DNA from: Bacillota bacterium
GTDB taxonomy: Bacteria; Bacillota; Sulfobacillia; RBS10-35; JAJYVN01
Direction of reading: 5' to 3'
NCBI GenBank assembly: GCA_021797775.1
Contig: JAJZZC010000004.1
Span: 1-64,000, forward strand
DNA length: 64,000 bases
Shown here: piece by piece, positions 34,371-42,693 of the stretch
Position numbering within the stretch: the stretch's first letter is position 1
How the letters are laid out: the number at the start of each line of letters is the position of its first letter
Program-made: the position numbers and the translations under genes
The notes under the pieces: model-generated
What the model was told of the DNA's origin: nothing
The model's database searches: none
The model's input: only the letters and a program-made list of their open reading frames with translations

Positions 34371-35996
34371 CTAAGAACCGTCGGATCCCACGCCCTCTGT
34401 CTCCGAGCCGGCAGCGGCCGCCGTTGCGCCGTCCAACCGCTCGATCCGTTGGGGCCGTGGTCCGGCCGAGGCCTCGTGCGGTCGGGGCACCGGAGGAACC
34501 CCCTCAGCGGCCGCCAACTCGTCGAGGGATCCCAGGCCGAAGTGCTCCAGGAAGCGTTTGGTGGTGACGTAGAGATAGGGGCGGCCGGGCGCCTCGGCCC
34601 GCCCGCCCTCCGCGATCAGCCCCCGCTCGAGCAGGGTCGCGATGGCGCCCTCGGAGTGCACACCGCGCAACTCGTCCACCGCCGCCCGGGTGACGGGCTG
34701 CCAGAAGGCCACGATGGCCAGGGTCTCCATCGCGGCGCGCGAGAGCGGCGGGACGCGGCTCGCCCCGCCCCCGGCCAAGACCTCGGCGAACTCCGGCCGG
34801 GTGAGCAGTTGGTACCCGCCGGCAAGCTCCACGAGGGCGGTGGCGTGCCCGTGGGCGTCCAGGTGCGCGGCCAGTTCGGCCAGGGCGCGCCGGACCGGCG
34901 CCGAGCCGGTGCCGCAGACCCGGGCCAGCCGATCCAGTGCCACCGGCTCGGCCGTTGTGAACAGCGCCGCCTCCAACCGCGCCGCCAGCTCGCTCAGCGC
35001 GCCATCGCGGTCGGCACCACGCAGCCGCAGGGCGGGGCCATCCGCAGCGTCGACGGGGCGCGCCGGAACCTCAACCGCCGCACCCTCGGGTGGCGCGGCC
35101 GCACCCTCCGGGGCCGTCCCCGCGCGCGGCGGGCGGCGGGTGCCCCGCCCCGGGACGCCCCTGGTCCGCAGACGAGCGCCCACCCGGTCCAGCACGCTGG
35201 CATCCCCTGTGCCAACCGACGCGCCGCCCGGATGCACGGCCACTGCGGCAGGCGCGGCGTCGCCGGCGCTCTCTAGAGGGGCCGCCGACCTGTCGACGAC
35301 ATCCAGGGGGGCCACCGATCCAGCCTCTTCCGAGGCAGCGGCGGCAGTGGCTGGCCCACCAGCATCCGCGCCGTCCGTGGGCCCCGGCGGCGGCACCGAC
35401 CCGTTGGCTGTCGTGCCCTCCGCCTCACCCGTGGCGTCCCGTCCCGCCCCCACCGCGCCCTCCGCGCCCTCCGGTCGGACCACGGACCCGGTAGGCTCCG
35501 GGACGTCGGGCGCGCCTGCCGCGCTCGTCGCCCGCTGAGGGACGCATCCATCCGACTCCCCAGGCCCGCCCGCGACGGCACCGGCGGACGCCACGACCGC
35601 ACCGTACCCGGCGGCGCCCCCGTGCTCCAGGGTGGCCACAACCTCATCCCCTACCGCGACGACCGCCCCGCCCGCTGGCGCATCAACGCCTTGCACCGTG
35701 CCGCCAGCGCTCTGCCGTGGGGCCACGCCCCCATCCACTGGTGCAAGCCCCCCCGCACCCGTGCCCGCGAGGGCCGCGCCAGACGCCCCGCCAGCGGCGG
35801 TCTCCTGGGCGGCCACCCCGTCCGGCGGGCCACCCGCCCCCGCGGCGCCCGTACCACGGTCGACGGCGACCATGCCCGTACCAACCCCGGCTCCCGGTCG
35901 GGCGCTCACCCTCGCCGCATCCGATGCGCCCGACCCCACGTCGGGTTCGGGGATCACGGTGACCAACGGGTCTGCTCCAGGCGCTTCAGCGGGCAT
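34371..35996 (-). CDS. scpB: ScpB, segregation and condensation protein B, with long N-terminal extension
   Basis: 541 residues against about 190 for typical ScpB. The ScpB domain occupies roughly residues 332-510: LSELAARLEAALFTTAEPV, then VELAGGYQLLTRPEF, ETLAIVAFWQPVTRAAVDELRGV and GRPYLYVTTKRFLEHFGL. The first 330 residues are low-complexity Gly/Ala/Pro/Val with acidic residues, no predicted fold, and stay in frame without a stop. ScpB acts with ScpA and SMC in chromosome condensation. The ATG at 35996, behind GGGGAGGGCGGG, overlaps the scpA stop by 11 bp. Because scpA-scpB coupling is conserved, the extended start is likely real. Confidence 0.88.
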   Translation of the reverse strand: MPAEAPGADPLVTVIPEPDVGSGASDAARVSARPGAGVGTGMVAVDRGTGAAGAGGPPDGVAAQETAAGGASGAALAGTGAGGLAPVDGGVAPRQSAGGTVQGVDAPAGGAVVAVGDEVVATLEHGGAAGYGAVVASAGAVAGGPGESDGCVPQRATSAAGAPDVPEPTGSVVRPEGAEGAVGAGRDATGEAEGTTANGSVPPPGPTDGADAGGPATAAAASEEAGSVAPLDVVDRSAAPLESAGDAAPAAVAVHPGGASVGTGDASVLDRVGARLRTRGVPGRGTRRPPRAGTAPEGAAAPPEGAAVEVPARPVDAADGPALRLRGADRDGALSELAARLEAALFTTAEPVALDRLARVCGTGSAPVRRALAELAAHLDAHGHATALVELAGGYQLLTRPEFAEVLAGGGASRVPPLSRAAMETLAIVAFWQPVTRAAVDELRGVHSEGAIATLLERGLIAEGGRAEAPGRPYLYVTTKRFLEHFGLGSLDELAAAEGVPPVPRPHEASAGPRPQRIERLDGATAAAAGSETEGVGSDGS

Positions 35997-36747
35997 GGGC
36001 CCCGCCCTCCCCACGCGCGCCCTTCCACTCGATGCGCAGGGGGGCGAAGGGCCCCTCCTGATGCACGGCGACCTCGCCCTGGCGCACCATCTCCAGGATG
36101 GCTAGGAAAGTGACCACCACCTGCAGACGATCGGCGTCGGGCGCGAACAACTCCGCGAAGTCGGCGCTGCCCGCCTGCGCGAGATGGCGCCGGAGATCAC
36201 GCACGGCCATCGCCACGCTCCAGCGCTCGCGGCGCACCTCGCGCGTACGGGGCTGCGCGCGCTCCCAGACCTCAGCGAACACCCGAAGCAGGCGTTCGAG
36301 GTCCCCGCGCGCGGCGGACTCTGCGGCGGGACCCGGCGCGGGCGGCCGAGGCGCGGCCGCTGGCCCTACCGCGGCCGCCGCCTCGGCAGGCCGCCCGAAC
36401 CGGCCGGCGCGTTGCCGCTCGAAGGCGCGCAAGGCTTCCGCCGCCTCGGCAAAGGCCTCGTACGCGGCTAGCCGCTCCGCTAGCGCCTGCTCCTCCTCCT
36501 CGGGCGTCCGCTCCTCGGTCAGCTCCTCGGCCGGCGGCGGCACCGGGAGCAGGGCACGCGCCTTGCGCTCCACCAGATGGGCCAGCGCGACGAACGCCGC
36601 GACGGCGGCGTCGAGATCGCCCGCGGCCGCGCGCACCTGGGCCAGCACCTCTTGCAGAGGCAGCGTGGCGGGATCTACGGTGCCGTTGTCGACAGCGGCC
36701 AGCAGTTCCGGCAGGTCTCCCTCAAACCCGTCCCACCGCACGCGCAT
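35986..36747 (-). CDS. scpA: ScpA, segregation and condensation protein A
   Basis: 253 residues. The start MRVRWDGFEGDLPELLAAV matches the kleisin N-terminus, then DLDAAVAAFVALAHLVERKARALLP, an acidic/Ala-rich middle, and a C-terminal winged-helix-like TFLAILEMVRQGEVAV. As a kleisin it bridges the SMC heads with ScpB. The ATG at 36747 has GGAG ten bases upstream. It is followed by overlapping scpB and preceded by a site-2 protease gene on the same strand. Confidence 0.93.
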   Translation of the reverse strand: MRVRWDGFEGDLPELLAAVDNGTVDPATLPLQEVLAQVRAAAGDLDAAVAAFVALAHLVERKARALLPVPPPAEELTEERTPEEEEQALAERLAAYEAFAEAAEALRAFERQRAGRFGRPAEAAAAVGPAAAPRPPAPGPAAESAARGDLERLLRVFAEVWERAQPRTREVRRERWSVAMAVRDLRRHLAQAGSADFAELFAPDADRLQVVVTFLAILEMVRQGEVAVHQEGPFAPLRIEWKGARGEGGAHAR

Positions 36748-36880
36748 CGCCGCCGGCTCCAGAGCGACCGCCCCCTTTCCCGCTACCGTCGCAGGGTCGA
36801 CGGGCGCGCGGCGCGGCAGCCCGCGCCACCGGGCCGGCCCTGCCCGGAGCCGGCAGGCCAGGGCGCCCGTGCGCGCGGGC

Positions 36881-37642
36881 TCAGATCGTCGCCACGGCCT
36901 GGAGCGCGTTGAGCAGCCAGGTCGCCATGGGGAAGAGGACGGTGCGCGTGAGCACACCGGTGAAGACCAGCAATAGCAGGATGATCCAACCGTAGGGCTC
37001 AATCTGGGCCATCAGGCGCGCCCCCCCTTCGGAAACGGTGGAGAGTACGCGCGACCCGTCCAGCGGCGGGATCGGCAGGATGTTGAACACCGCAAAGAAA
37101 ACGTTGTAGATGACGGCCAGTTGCACGATCTGCTCGAACACATGGCCGAGGTTGCCCGTCCCCCAGGGCACGTGCAGCAGCAACAACAAGAAGACGAAGC
37201 CCAGCAGGACGTTCATCACCGGTCCAGCGAGCGCGACGAGCAACAACCCCATCCGGGGGTTGCGGTAGTAGCGCGGGTCGATCTGTACAGGACGGGCCCA
37301 GCCGAAGTGGAAGACCCAGAGCATGATCATGCCGATCCAGTCGATGTGGGCCAACGGGTTGAAGGACAGACGCCCGTAGCGCGCGGGCGTGGGGTCGCCG
37401 AGCGCGGTGGACACCGCCGCGTGCGCCCACTCGTGAAACACGATGGCGACGAGGAGGCCCGGTACGCCGACGATCAGCGTCTCGATGCTGACGCCGAACA
37501 GCAGGGAAAGCGCCCCTTTCCACGCCAGCCACCCGACCGGCCGAGAGTGGCCCGGGGCAGGGTGCGCCAGCGGCAGGCCTTCGCCCCGTGCTCCACGCCC
37601 CGTGCGGACGCGCGAAGCCCCTCGCTGCGGGCACCAGGGCAT
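36881..37642 (-). CDS. Site-2-type M50 zinc metalloprotease
   Basis: About 253 residues, integral membrane. FHEWAH is the HExxH zinc site in the first conserved helix, followed by RYGRLSFNPLAHIDW, GPVMNVLLGFVFLLLLL and NILPIPPLDGSRVL, the NxxPxPxxDG third zinc-ligand motif. Four to five membrane helices. It belongs to the short Rip/YwhC-like group beside scpA in many Firmicutes, probably an intramembrane regulator protease. The start is uncertain: the ATG at 37642 adds about 35 non-conserved residues, and no better start lies nearer the first helix. Confidence 0.9.
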   Translation of the reverse strand: MPWCPQRGASRVRTGRGARGEGLPLAHPAPGHSRPVGWLAWKGALSLLFGVSIETLIVGVPGLLVAIVFHEWAHAAVSTALGDPTPARYGRLSFNPLAHIDWIGMIMLWVFHFGWARPVQIDPRYYRNPRMGLLLVALAGPVMNVLLGFVFLLLLLHVPWGTGNLGHVFEQIVQLAVIYNVFFAVFNILPIPPLDGSRVLSTVSEGGARLMAQIEPYGWIILLLLVFTGVLTRTVLFPMATWLLNALQAVATI

Positions 37643-37727
37643 TCTATCCGTCGATGGGCCGGCCCGGCAACGGCGCTGCGCCGATGCGGTCACGCCCGGG
37701 CGGGGTGCCCCCCTCCGCGCGACGATC

Positions 37728-38042
37728 TCAGACCGCGTCCTCGTGCCCCTCGGCCGCGGGGCCGTCGGCGCCGACGGCCGCGAGGAAACGGCCATCCTCG
37801 GTTTCTTCTCCCTGGGCCAGGCAGCAGGCCAGGAAGGCGGCGGACGAGATGATCTCCCCGTTGGATGCACGCCGTCGGGCCGTAAAGCTGACGCCGCGCG
37901 TGCCCATCACCTCGCGCGAAGCGAGGAGGTAGACACGCTGGAGGTGCGGGCGCCGCACACAGCACACGGTAAACGCGACCTTGCCACGATAGCGGGTCTT
38001 GAGCGAAAGCGTGCAGACCTCCCGCGCTTGCACCCCGGACAC
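37728..38042 (-). CDS. Small Cys-containing hypothetical protein
   Basis: 104 residues. A basic N-terminal half with TLSLKTRYRGKVAFTVCCV and LQRVYLLASREVM, then SAAFLACCLAQGEETEDG and an acidic tail. The GTG at 38042 has a textbook ribosome site GGAGGTG six bases upstream, the best evidence that it is a gene. No family is recognised. It precedes the site-2 protease gene by 85 bp on the same strand. Confidence 0.45.
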   Translation of the reverse strand: MSGVQAREVCTLSLKTRYRGKVAFTVCCVRRPHLQRVYLLASREVMGTRGVSFTARRRASNGEIISSAAFLACCLAQGEETEDGRFLAAVGADGPAAEGHEDAV

Positions 38043-38369
38043 GAACGCACCTCCGGTCGGACGGGCCCATGGCAGGCACGCGGCACATAACCAAAACACA
38101 ACTCCGGGCGCACCCGATCCGGGGTACGCGCAGACCGAAGGCGGCCGTCGACGGAGAGCCGCCTTGACCGGCGAAAGCGCCACGGCGGGACGGGTCGTTG
38201 CGGCCGGGCGGCGGCGATCCATGCCGCCTGCAGACGGGTCGGCAGGGCAGCGCACGGGGCGTTGCGGCGTCGAAACCGAGCCGGCTGCGACGAGCGGTCG
38301 GGGCGGATGCCGGTGGGTCGGGGGTTTCTACCGAACCGCCGGCCGCTCCTGCCGAATGCGCGCCGGGGG

Positions 38370-38611
38370 CAGGGTGGCGTCACTCCGGCGGGGGGCCTTC
38401 GCCCAGACGGCGCCACGAGCGGGGGTGACCGCGGAGCGGTACGCCGGTCCGCTCGCGCCTGCCACCGCTTGCCGCGCACAGGTTTTGCGCCACGATGCGG
38501 CCGCGGCGCCCGTGCGGTCACGGGGGCCGCGGCCGGCCGTACGCCGCGCATTCGGCCTGCGCCCGCAATCGCCTGTGGCGCAAGCGACTCGCCCAGAACG
38601 CCGCGACCCTG
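38370..38611 (-). mobile_element. MITE-like element, copy 2 (inverted relative to copy 1)
   Basis: 242 bp bounded by CAGGGTGGCGTCACTC and GAACGCCGCGACCCTG. The interior matches copy 1 (26274-26498) in reverse orientation throughout, with short insertions. Another end-like sequence, GGGGTCGCGTCATGG, follows at about 38629-38643. No coding capacity. It lies between the divergent 104-residue gene and a Gfo/Idh/MocA gene. Confidence 0.7.
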
Positions 38612-39234
38612 GCGCCGGGGGCGGGGGCGGGGTCGCGTCATGGCGGCCTCCAGAGGGCGGCGTCGCTCGCCGCCATGCGCCGGACCTGCGCGCGACGGGT
38701 GTGCGCACCGCTCGGGACGCCAGCGAGGTGGCGAGTCCGCGCCCACCCGCGCGCCACGCGCTCTTGCCCCGGGGCGCCTCCGACCGCCCGCTGCCGGCTA
38801 CCTGCCAGACCTTGTCGCTGAGGCCGTTTGGCGGCAGCGGCGCGGCCCTGGCGCCGCTCTGGCGGGGTTGCTCCTACCGAGCGTCCCCTGTTGCGCGCTG
38901 CCACGTACTGCACCGCGTGCCCGCGCCTCGGCCACGGCCTTTTCATCGACCGGGTCCTGCGGCCGTCCCCTTGCCGCACCCCCGGGACCGGGATAGACTG
39001 CCTGTGCCGTTGGGTGGAGCGATGCCCTGAGTGCGCTTCCGCACCTGCGGGATCCCCTTATGTGGCGGTGCGCCCCACCGGGGGCGCGGCACGTGCCGGG
39101 CGGGGTCGGTTGAGGCGGATGCCAGTTTGCGCTGGTTCCTGTGGAATGGCCCGCGTTTCCCGGCACGGTCACGCGATCGTAGAGAGACTGCGAGGGTTGG
39201 CGCATCGCCACTCCCGCGCGGGGGAGGCACGGGG
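38612..39234. other. 620-bp spacer after MITE-like copy 2
   Basis: No gene is seen. It begins with a third MITE-like end at about 38629-38643. The rest is unremarkable GC-rich sequence up to the ribosome site of the next gene. Confidence 0.4.
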
Positions 39235-40266
39235 ATGCCTGTCGCGGTGGGATTCGTAGGCACGGGGGGGCGGGCGGCCGAGGAGATGCGCGACCTCTTA
39301 GACATGGAGGACGCGCGGATCGCCGCCTTCTGCGATATCGCGCCGGGCCGTTGCGCCGACGCGCTGGCCACATGCAACCGCCTGCAAGAGCAAGCAGGCA
39401 GGCCGTCCCTGGATGTGCCCTTCTTCAGCGATGTCCGCGACATGTTGAGCACCGTGGCGCTCGACGCGGTGTACGTCTCGGTGCCGACCTTCGCCCACGG
39501 GGCCATCGAGCACGCCGTGTTAGACGCGGGCCGGCACCTGTTCGTCGAGAAGCCCATCGCCATCGACATGACCGTGGCGCGCGAGATCGCCGACCACGCC
39601 CGGCGCGCGGGGGTCGTCACTTGCGTGGGCTACCAGCTGCGCTACGCCTCGACCAGTGCGCGGGCGCGCGAAGCGTTGGCGGGACGGGCGGTGGGCATGG
39701 CGACCGCGCTACGCTTCGGGGGCCTGCCCGAGGCGCCATGGTGGCGCGTGCAGCGGCAGTCCGGCGGTATGCTGATCGAGCAGCATACCCACGCGGTCGA
39801 CCTGCTGCGCTTCCTGATGGGCGATGTGACCCGCGTGTACGCGGAGGCGGACCGGCGCCTGCTCACCGACGTCCCGGGGCTCGACATCTCCGACGTACAC
39901 GCCGCCACCCTGCGTTTCGCCTCCGGGGCCGTCGGTGCACTCGGCAACTCCCCGGCCCTCATCGACGGACTCAGCCTGCCGGGGGTCCTCTCCCACATCC
40001 ATGTCATCGCCAAGGGCCTGACCCTGAGCCTGGCAGCGGGCTCACGCCTGACCCTGGTCCATCCAGGCGGCCGACGCGAGGAAGTCGAGGCCGAGCGCGG
40101 CTACAACCGCGCCCTGAACGATGCCTTTATTCACGCCGTACGCACCGGAGACCGCTCCCGCATCCTCTCACCCTATGACGACGCGCTGCGCTCCTTTGAG
40201 GTCACCTACGCCTGCGTGCGCTCCGCCGAGCGGCAGGAGGTCGTGGAGATCGGCGCCGGCTATTGA
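39235..40266 (+). CDS. Gfo/Idh/MocA-family oxidoreductase (second copy)
   Basis: 343 residues. GFVGTGGRAAEEM near the N-terminus is the Rossmann motif, LFVEKPIAIDM near residue 103 the family signature, and GYQLRYASTSAR and HTHAVDLLRFLMGDV the C-terminal domain. It is similar in layout to the protein at 22102-23079, with which it shares the GYQLRY and HAVDL-type segments, but they are not close duplicates. The substrate is probably a sugar or inositol derivative. The ATG at 39235 follows GGGGGAGG. It stands alone. Confidence 0.88.
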   Translation: MPVAVGFVGTGGRAAEEMRDLLDMEDARIAAFCDIAPGRCADALATCNRLQEQAGRPSLDVPFFSDVRDMLSTVALDAVYVSVPTFAHGAIEHAVLDAGRHLFVEKPIAIDMTVAREIADHARRAGVVTCVGYQLRYASTSARAREALAGRAVGMATALRFGGLPEAPWWRVQRQSGGMLIEQHTHAVDLLRFLMGDVTRVYAEADRRLLTDVPGLDISDVHAATLRFASGAVGALGNSPALIDGLSLPGVLSHIHVIAKGLTLSLAAGSRLTLVHPGGRREEVEAERGYNRALNDAFIHAVRTGDRSRILSPYDDALRSFEVTYACVRSAERQEVVEIGAGY

Positions 40267-40593
40267 GGCGATCCATGCGGCTGCACAGCCGCCCCGCCGC
40301 ATGCACTTGGACCGCGGGAGTCGGCGCTGCCTCTGGTTTTCGCGTGTCGCCTAGGCCCAACATGACCGAACTCGCGGCGCAAGCCCCCGGCTCTAGCCGC
40401 GGGGTGAGCCGCGCGGCGCCATTGCCCAATCGCTCGTTCGGTGATACATTCGTGCCAGCAGATTGACAACCGAACGTCGCTGGTTGCGCCAGGTCGTTCC
40501 AGACTTTGGCTTATCGGTTCGCCGCCGCCCGGAAACCGTTGAGCCCCAAGGACCCGTCGTCCGCGAGAGCCCGAGAGAGCCCGCTGGAAACCG

Positions 40594-40625
40594 GAACCCT
40601 CGGGCTTTAGCCCTGGGGTGGCTCA
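40594..40625 (+). mobile_element. IS200/IS605-type right-end hairpin remnant
   Basis: The sequence from GAACCCTCGGGCTTTAGCCC through TGGGGTGGCTC fits the subterminal hairpin of IS200/IS605-type elements and TnpB-associated omega RNAs: GGGC-TTTA-GCCC flanked by CCC and GGG. No tnpA or tnpB is seen. The 150 bp before it shows weak coding character but no TnpB motifs. Best read as a relic end. Confidence 0.35.
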
Positions 40626-40665
40626 GGGGCAGCATCGGGATGTCGTCACAGAACGTCGTCGAGCA

Positions 40666-40710
40666 GAGACGGCGGCAGGCCGGGTTCCCACGCCGGCCTG
40701 CCGCCGTCTC
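40666..40710 (-). terminator. Perfect 18-bp hairpin after the 196-residue gene
   Basis: GAGACGGCGGCAGGCCGG (40666-40683) pairs perfectly with 40693-40710 across a 9-nt loop. It lies 12 bp beyond the stop of the minus-strand gene at 40722. No T-run. Same design as the hairpins at 3043-3089 and 4597-4640. The stretch 40267-40665 holds the IS200/IS605-like remnant and no gene. Confidence 0.55.
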
Positions 40711-40721
40711 GCGGCCCAGAG

Positions 40722-41312
40722 TCAATAGCGTGGCCCCTGCCAGGCCGCGGCCAGCGGCTCCCCGGCCTGCCGCCCGGCGCCCAGCGAAGTGCTGCCCGCC
40801 CAAGGGGATGGCGGCGCCTCGTAGGCGGAGCGGTAGCGTCCCGCGTCGGCCCAGCTAGTCCCCACCTGGTCGCTTCCGCGCCAGGTGCCTGGGGCGGGCG
40901 CGTAGGGTTCGCCGTCACCCGCGGGCCCGAACGTAGAGTTGCGGTAATAGCGCCCTCCGCGGAACGAGCGGCCGGCGTCGCGGCTGCTTGCATACGGGCG
41001 AGACTCCGCCATGGGCGACGGCCCGCTGGTTCCGGACTCTTCGTCCTCCAGATCCCGCTCCATCTCGGCGAGTAGAAACATGCAGCGGTCCGCGGCGCGC
41101 TCGATGCGCTGCGCCCCTGCCCCGTCGCCCGCCCGCCAGCCCGCGAACCCGCTCGGCCCGGTGCGCTCGTACCCACTGGTCCCCGTGTAGCGCCCGGAAA
41201 ACCGCTGCTCGTCCTCCCCAGCACCGCGCTGCAGGTCCCGTGCAGCCCCCACCACTTGGGCCAACTCGTCCCGGCACGCACGGACCCGGTCGCGCAGCCT
41301 CCCCGCCTGCAT
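40722..41312 (-). CDS. Hypothetical protein, helical N-terminus and disordered tail
   Basis: 196 residues. Residues 1-35 and about 70-95 form charged amphipathic helices (RLRDRVRACRDELAQVVGAA and RIERAADRCMFLLAEMERDL); the rest is rich in Gly, Ser, Tyr and Arg with RYYRNS and SYRSAY-type aromatic repeats. No domain is recognised. The ATG at 41312 has GGAGGGAGGC upstream, and a strong hairpin follows the stop, so it looks like a real transcription unit. Coat-like, Tyr-rich composition would suit a spore-surface protein, which is speculation. Confidence 0.55.
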   Translation of the reverse strand: MQAGRLRDRVRACRDELAQVVGAARDLQRGAGEDEQRFSGRYTGTSGYERTGPSGFAGWRAGDGAGAQRIERAADRCMFLLAEMERDLEDEESGTSGPSPMAESRPYASSRDAGRSFRGGRYYRNSTFGPAGDGEPYAPAPGTWRGSDQVGTSWADAGRYRSAYEAPPSPWAGSTSLGAGRQAGEPLAAAWQGPRY

Positions 41313-41652
41313 GCCCACGCCTCCCTCCTGTCCTCCCGGCCGTGCGGAGTGTGCCCGCCCGGACCCGTTTCCCCGGAACAGGTTGCTGGCGGCACTGCCA
41401 GGCGGTGGCGGGGTCGACCGCTACGGTCCGGCCCCTGTCGGGCACCACCCTGCGATATATGGGTGCTGGCGTCCTGGCGCACCGCTCCAGAAGCCCTTGC
41501 AGCACGCGCACGCAACCAGCCGCCCCCCTACCGGCTCGGGAGCGCGCCTCGGCGCCGCGCCGCCTGCGGAGCACTTGCCCCAGGGGGTGTGTGGGTTGGA
41601 GCGGTGGCTCCTCCCGCCACCAGGCGGAGCCGGCCGCTCCCCTCCCCGGCGA

Positions 41653-41895
41653 TCACAACTCGCGACGCGGCCGATTCGGAGACGGGGCGACGAGGCCCCT
41701 GTCGCGCAGGGGAACCACCCGGGCCGGCCGGCTATAGCGCCGGGACCCCTCCCCGGCGTGATGGACCAGTGGGTGAAGAACAAGGGTGTCGCCCACGGGC
41801 TCCATGCGCAGCGGGTCGCGAGGAAGCAAGCGCAACCGCTCCCGGATTTCAGCCGGGATGGGCAACCTGTCACCGATAAGCGAGACGACGATCAA
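41653..41895 (-). CDS. AbrB/SpoVT-like DNA-binding domain protein
   Basis: 80 residues. LIVVSLIGDRLPIPAEIRERLRLLPRDPLRMEPVGDTLVL is given here as its key parts: GDRLPIPAEIRERL is the swapped-hairpin AbrB core and GDTLVLHPL the following strand. Such proteins are transition-state regulators or antitoxins. The TTG at 41895 with GGGGAG ten bases upstream is used. The upstream region is less GC-rich, suggesting acquired DNA. No partner toxin gene is seen. Confidence 0.6.
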   Translation of the reverse strand: MIVVSLIGDRLPIPAEIRERLRLLPRDPLRMEPVGDTLVLHPLVHHAGEGSRRYSRPARVVPLRDRGLVAPSPNRPRREL

Positions 41896-42693
41896 CCTGG
41901 TGCACTCCCCTCTCGGCCACTCGGTCAAGCCGTGCGGCATGCAGAACGGAAGTATATGGATCGTTGGTCCCGCGCACCAGGGTACCCGCGGACCATGAAA
42001 CGACACGGCACGACACAGGCCGCCACCGCAGGCCGACCGATTTCGCCAAGCCGGCTTCGCCGCCGTGGAGCGCTACCGGAAGGCTCTGGAAGACAGCAAG
42101 GTGAGAAGGCCGTGAGACGTCCCTTCAGAGACATGGCCCTATGGCGGGCGGATTCCGTACAATCCGCCTATTCTGTCCGGTCCGCCTGCAAGACAGGCCA
42201 ATGGGTTGGGTGACGCGGCGCGATAAAGTTGCCCTTATAGACGATTCACCCCTCCCGCCATGATCTGGCGGGAGGGAGCCCGGCAAAGCTAACTCCCACA
42301 TGTCGAGCGCAACGCACCGGCCGTCGGCGTCGACGCGCAGGCACGTCCCGCACCTACGGACCCCAAAAAGAGGCGGCACCCCACCGGATGTGGGTAGGCG
42401 CGCTGCGGCCGACTACGCGCGCCCGCGCGAGCATCCCCTGCCGCCATGATGCCGCGTGGCGCCGGCTCGCAGCATGGGGGAATCCTTCGCCAGGGGGCTC
42501 CCCTCCGGCGGCCCGGGCGCCCGCCGCAGAGGAAGCGTCGCACGTGCGGGCGAAGCCGTCACGATCCCCCCCACCAGAGGGAATAGCCCCGCACACCCGC
42601 CATCGGCCGGAACACACACCGGCGGGAAGTGGGCAGAGCCGCCGTGACCATCCCGGACTGGGAACCCATGAGCGGCGCGGGTGGTGCCGTCGC
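41896..42693. other. 800-bp lower-GC spacer with two hairpins
   Basis: An 8-bp hairpin GGCGGATT/AATCCGCC (42147-42168) and a perfect 10-bp hairpin CCTCCCGCCA/TGGCGGGAGG (42251-42275) are present, the latter a terminator candidate. A plus-strand frame ends in ERYRKALEDSKVRRP before a stop at 42115, possibly the tail of a lost gene. No complete gene is seen. Confidence 0.4.

Noticed and set aside
42125-42379. Minus-strand frame with RRCGTCLRVDADGRC, resembling a small zinc-binding protein
   Set aside because: Two CxxC-like spacings are suggestive, but a terminator-like hairpin cuts through the frame and no ribosome site is present.
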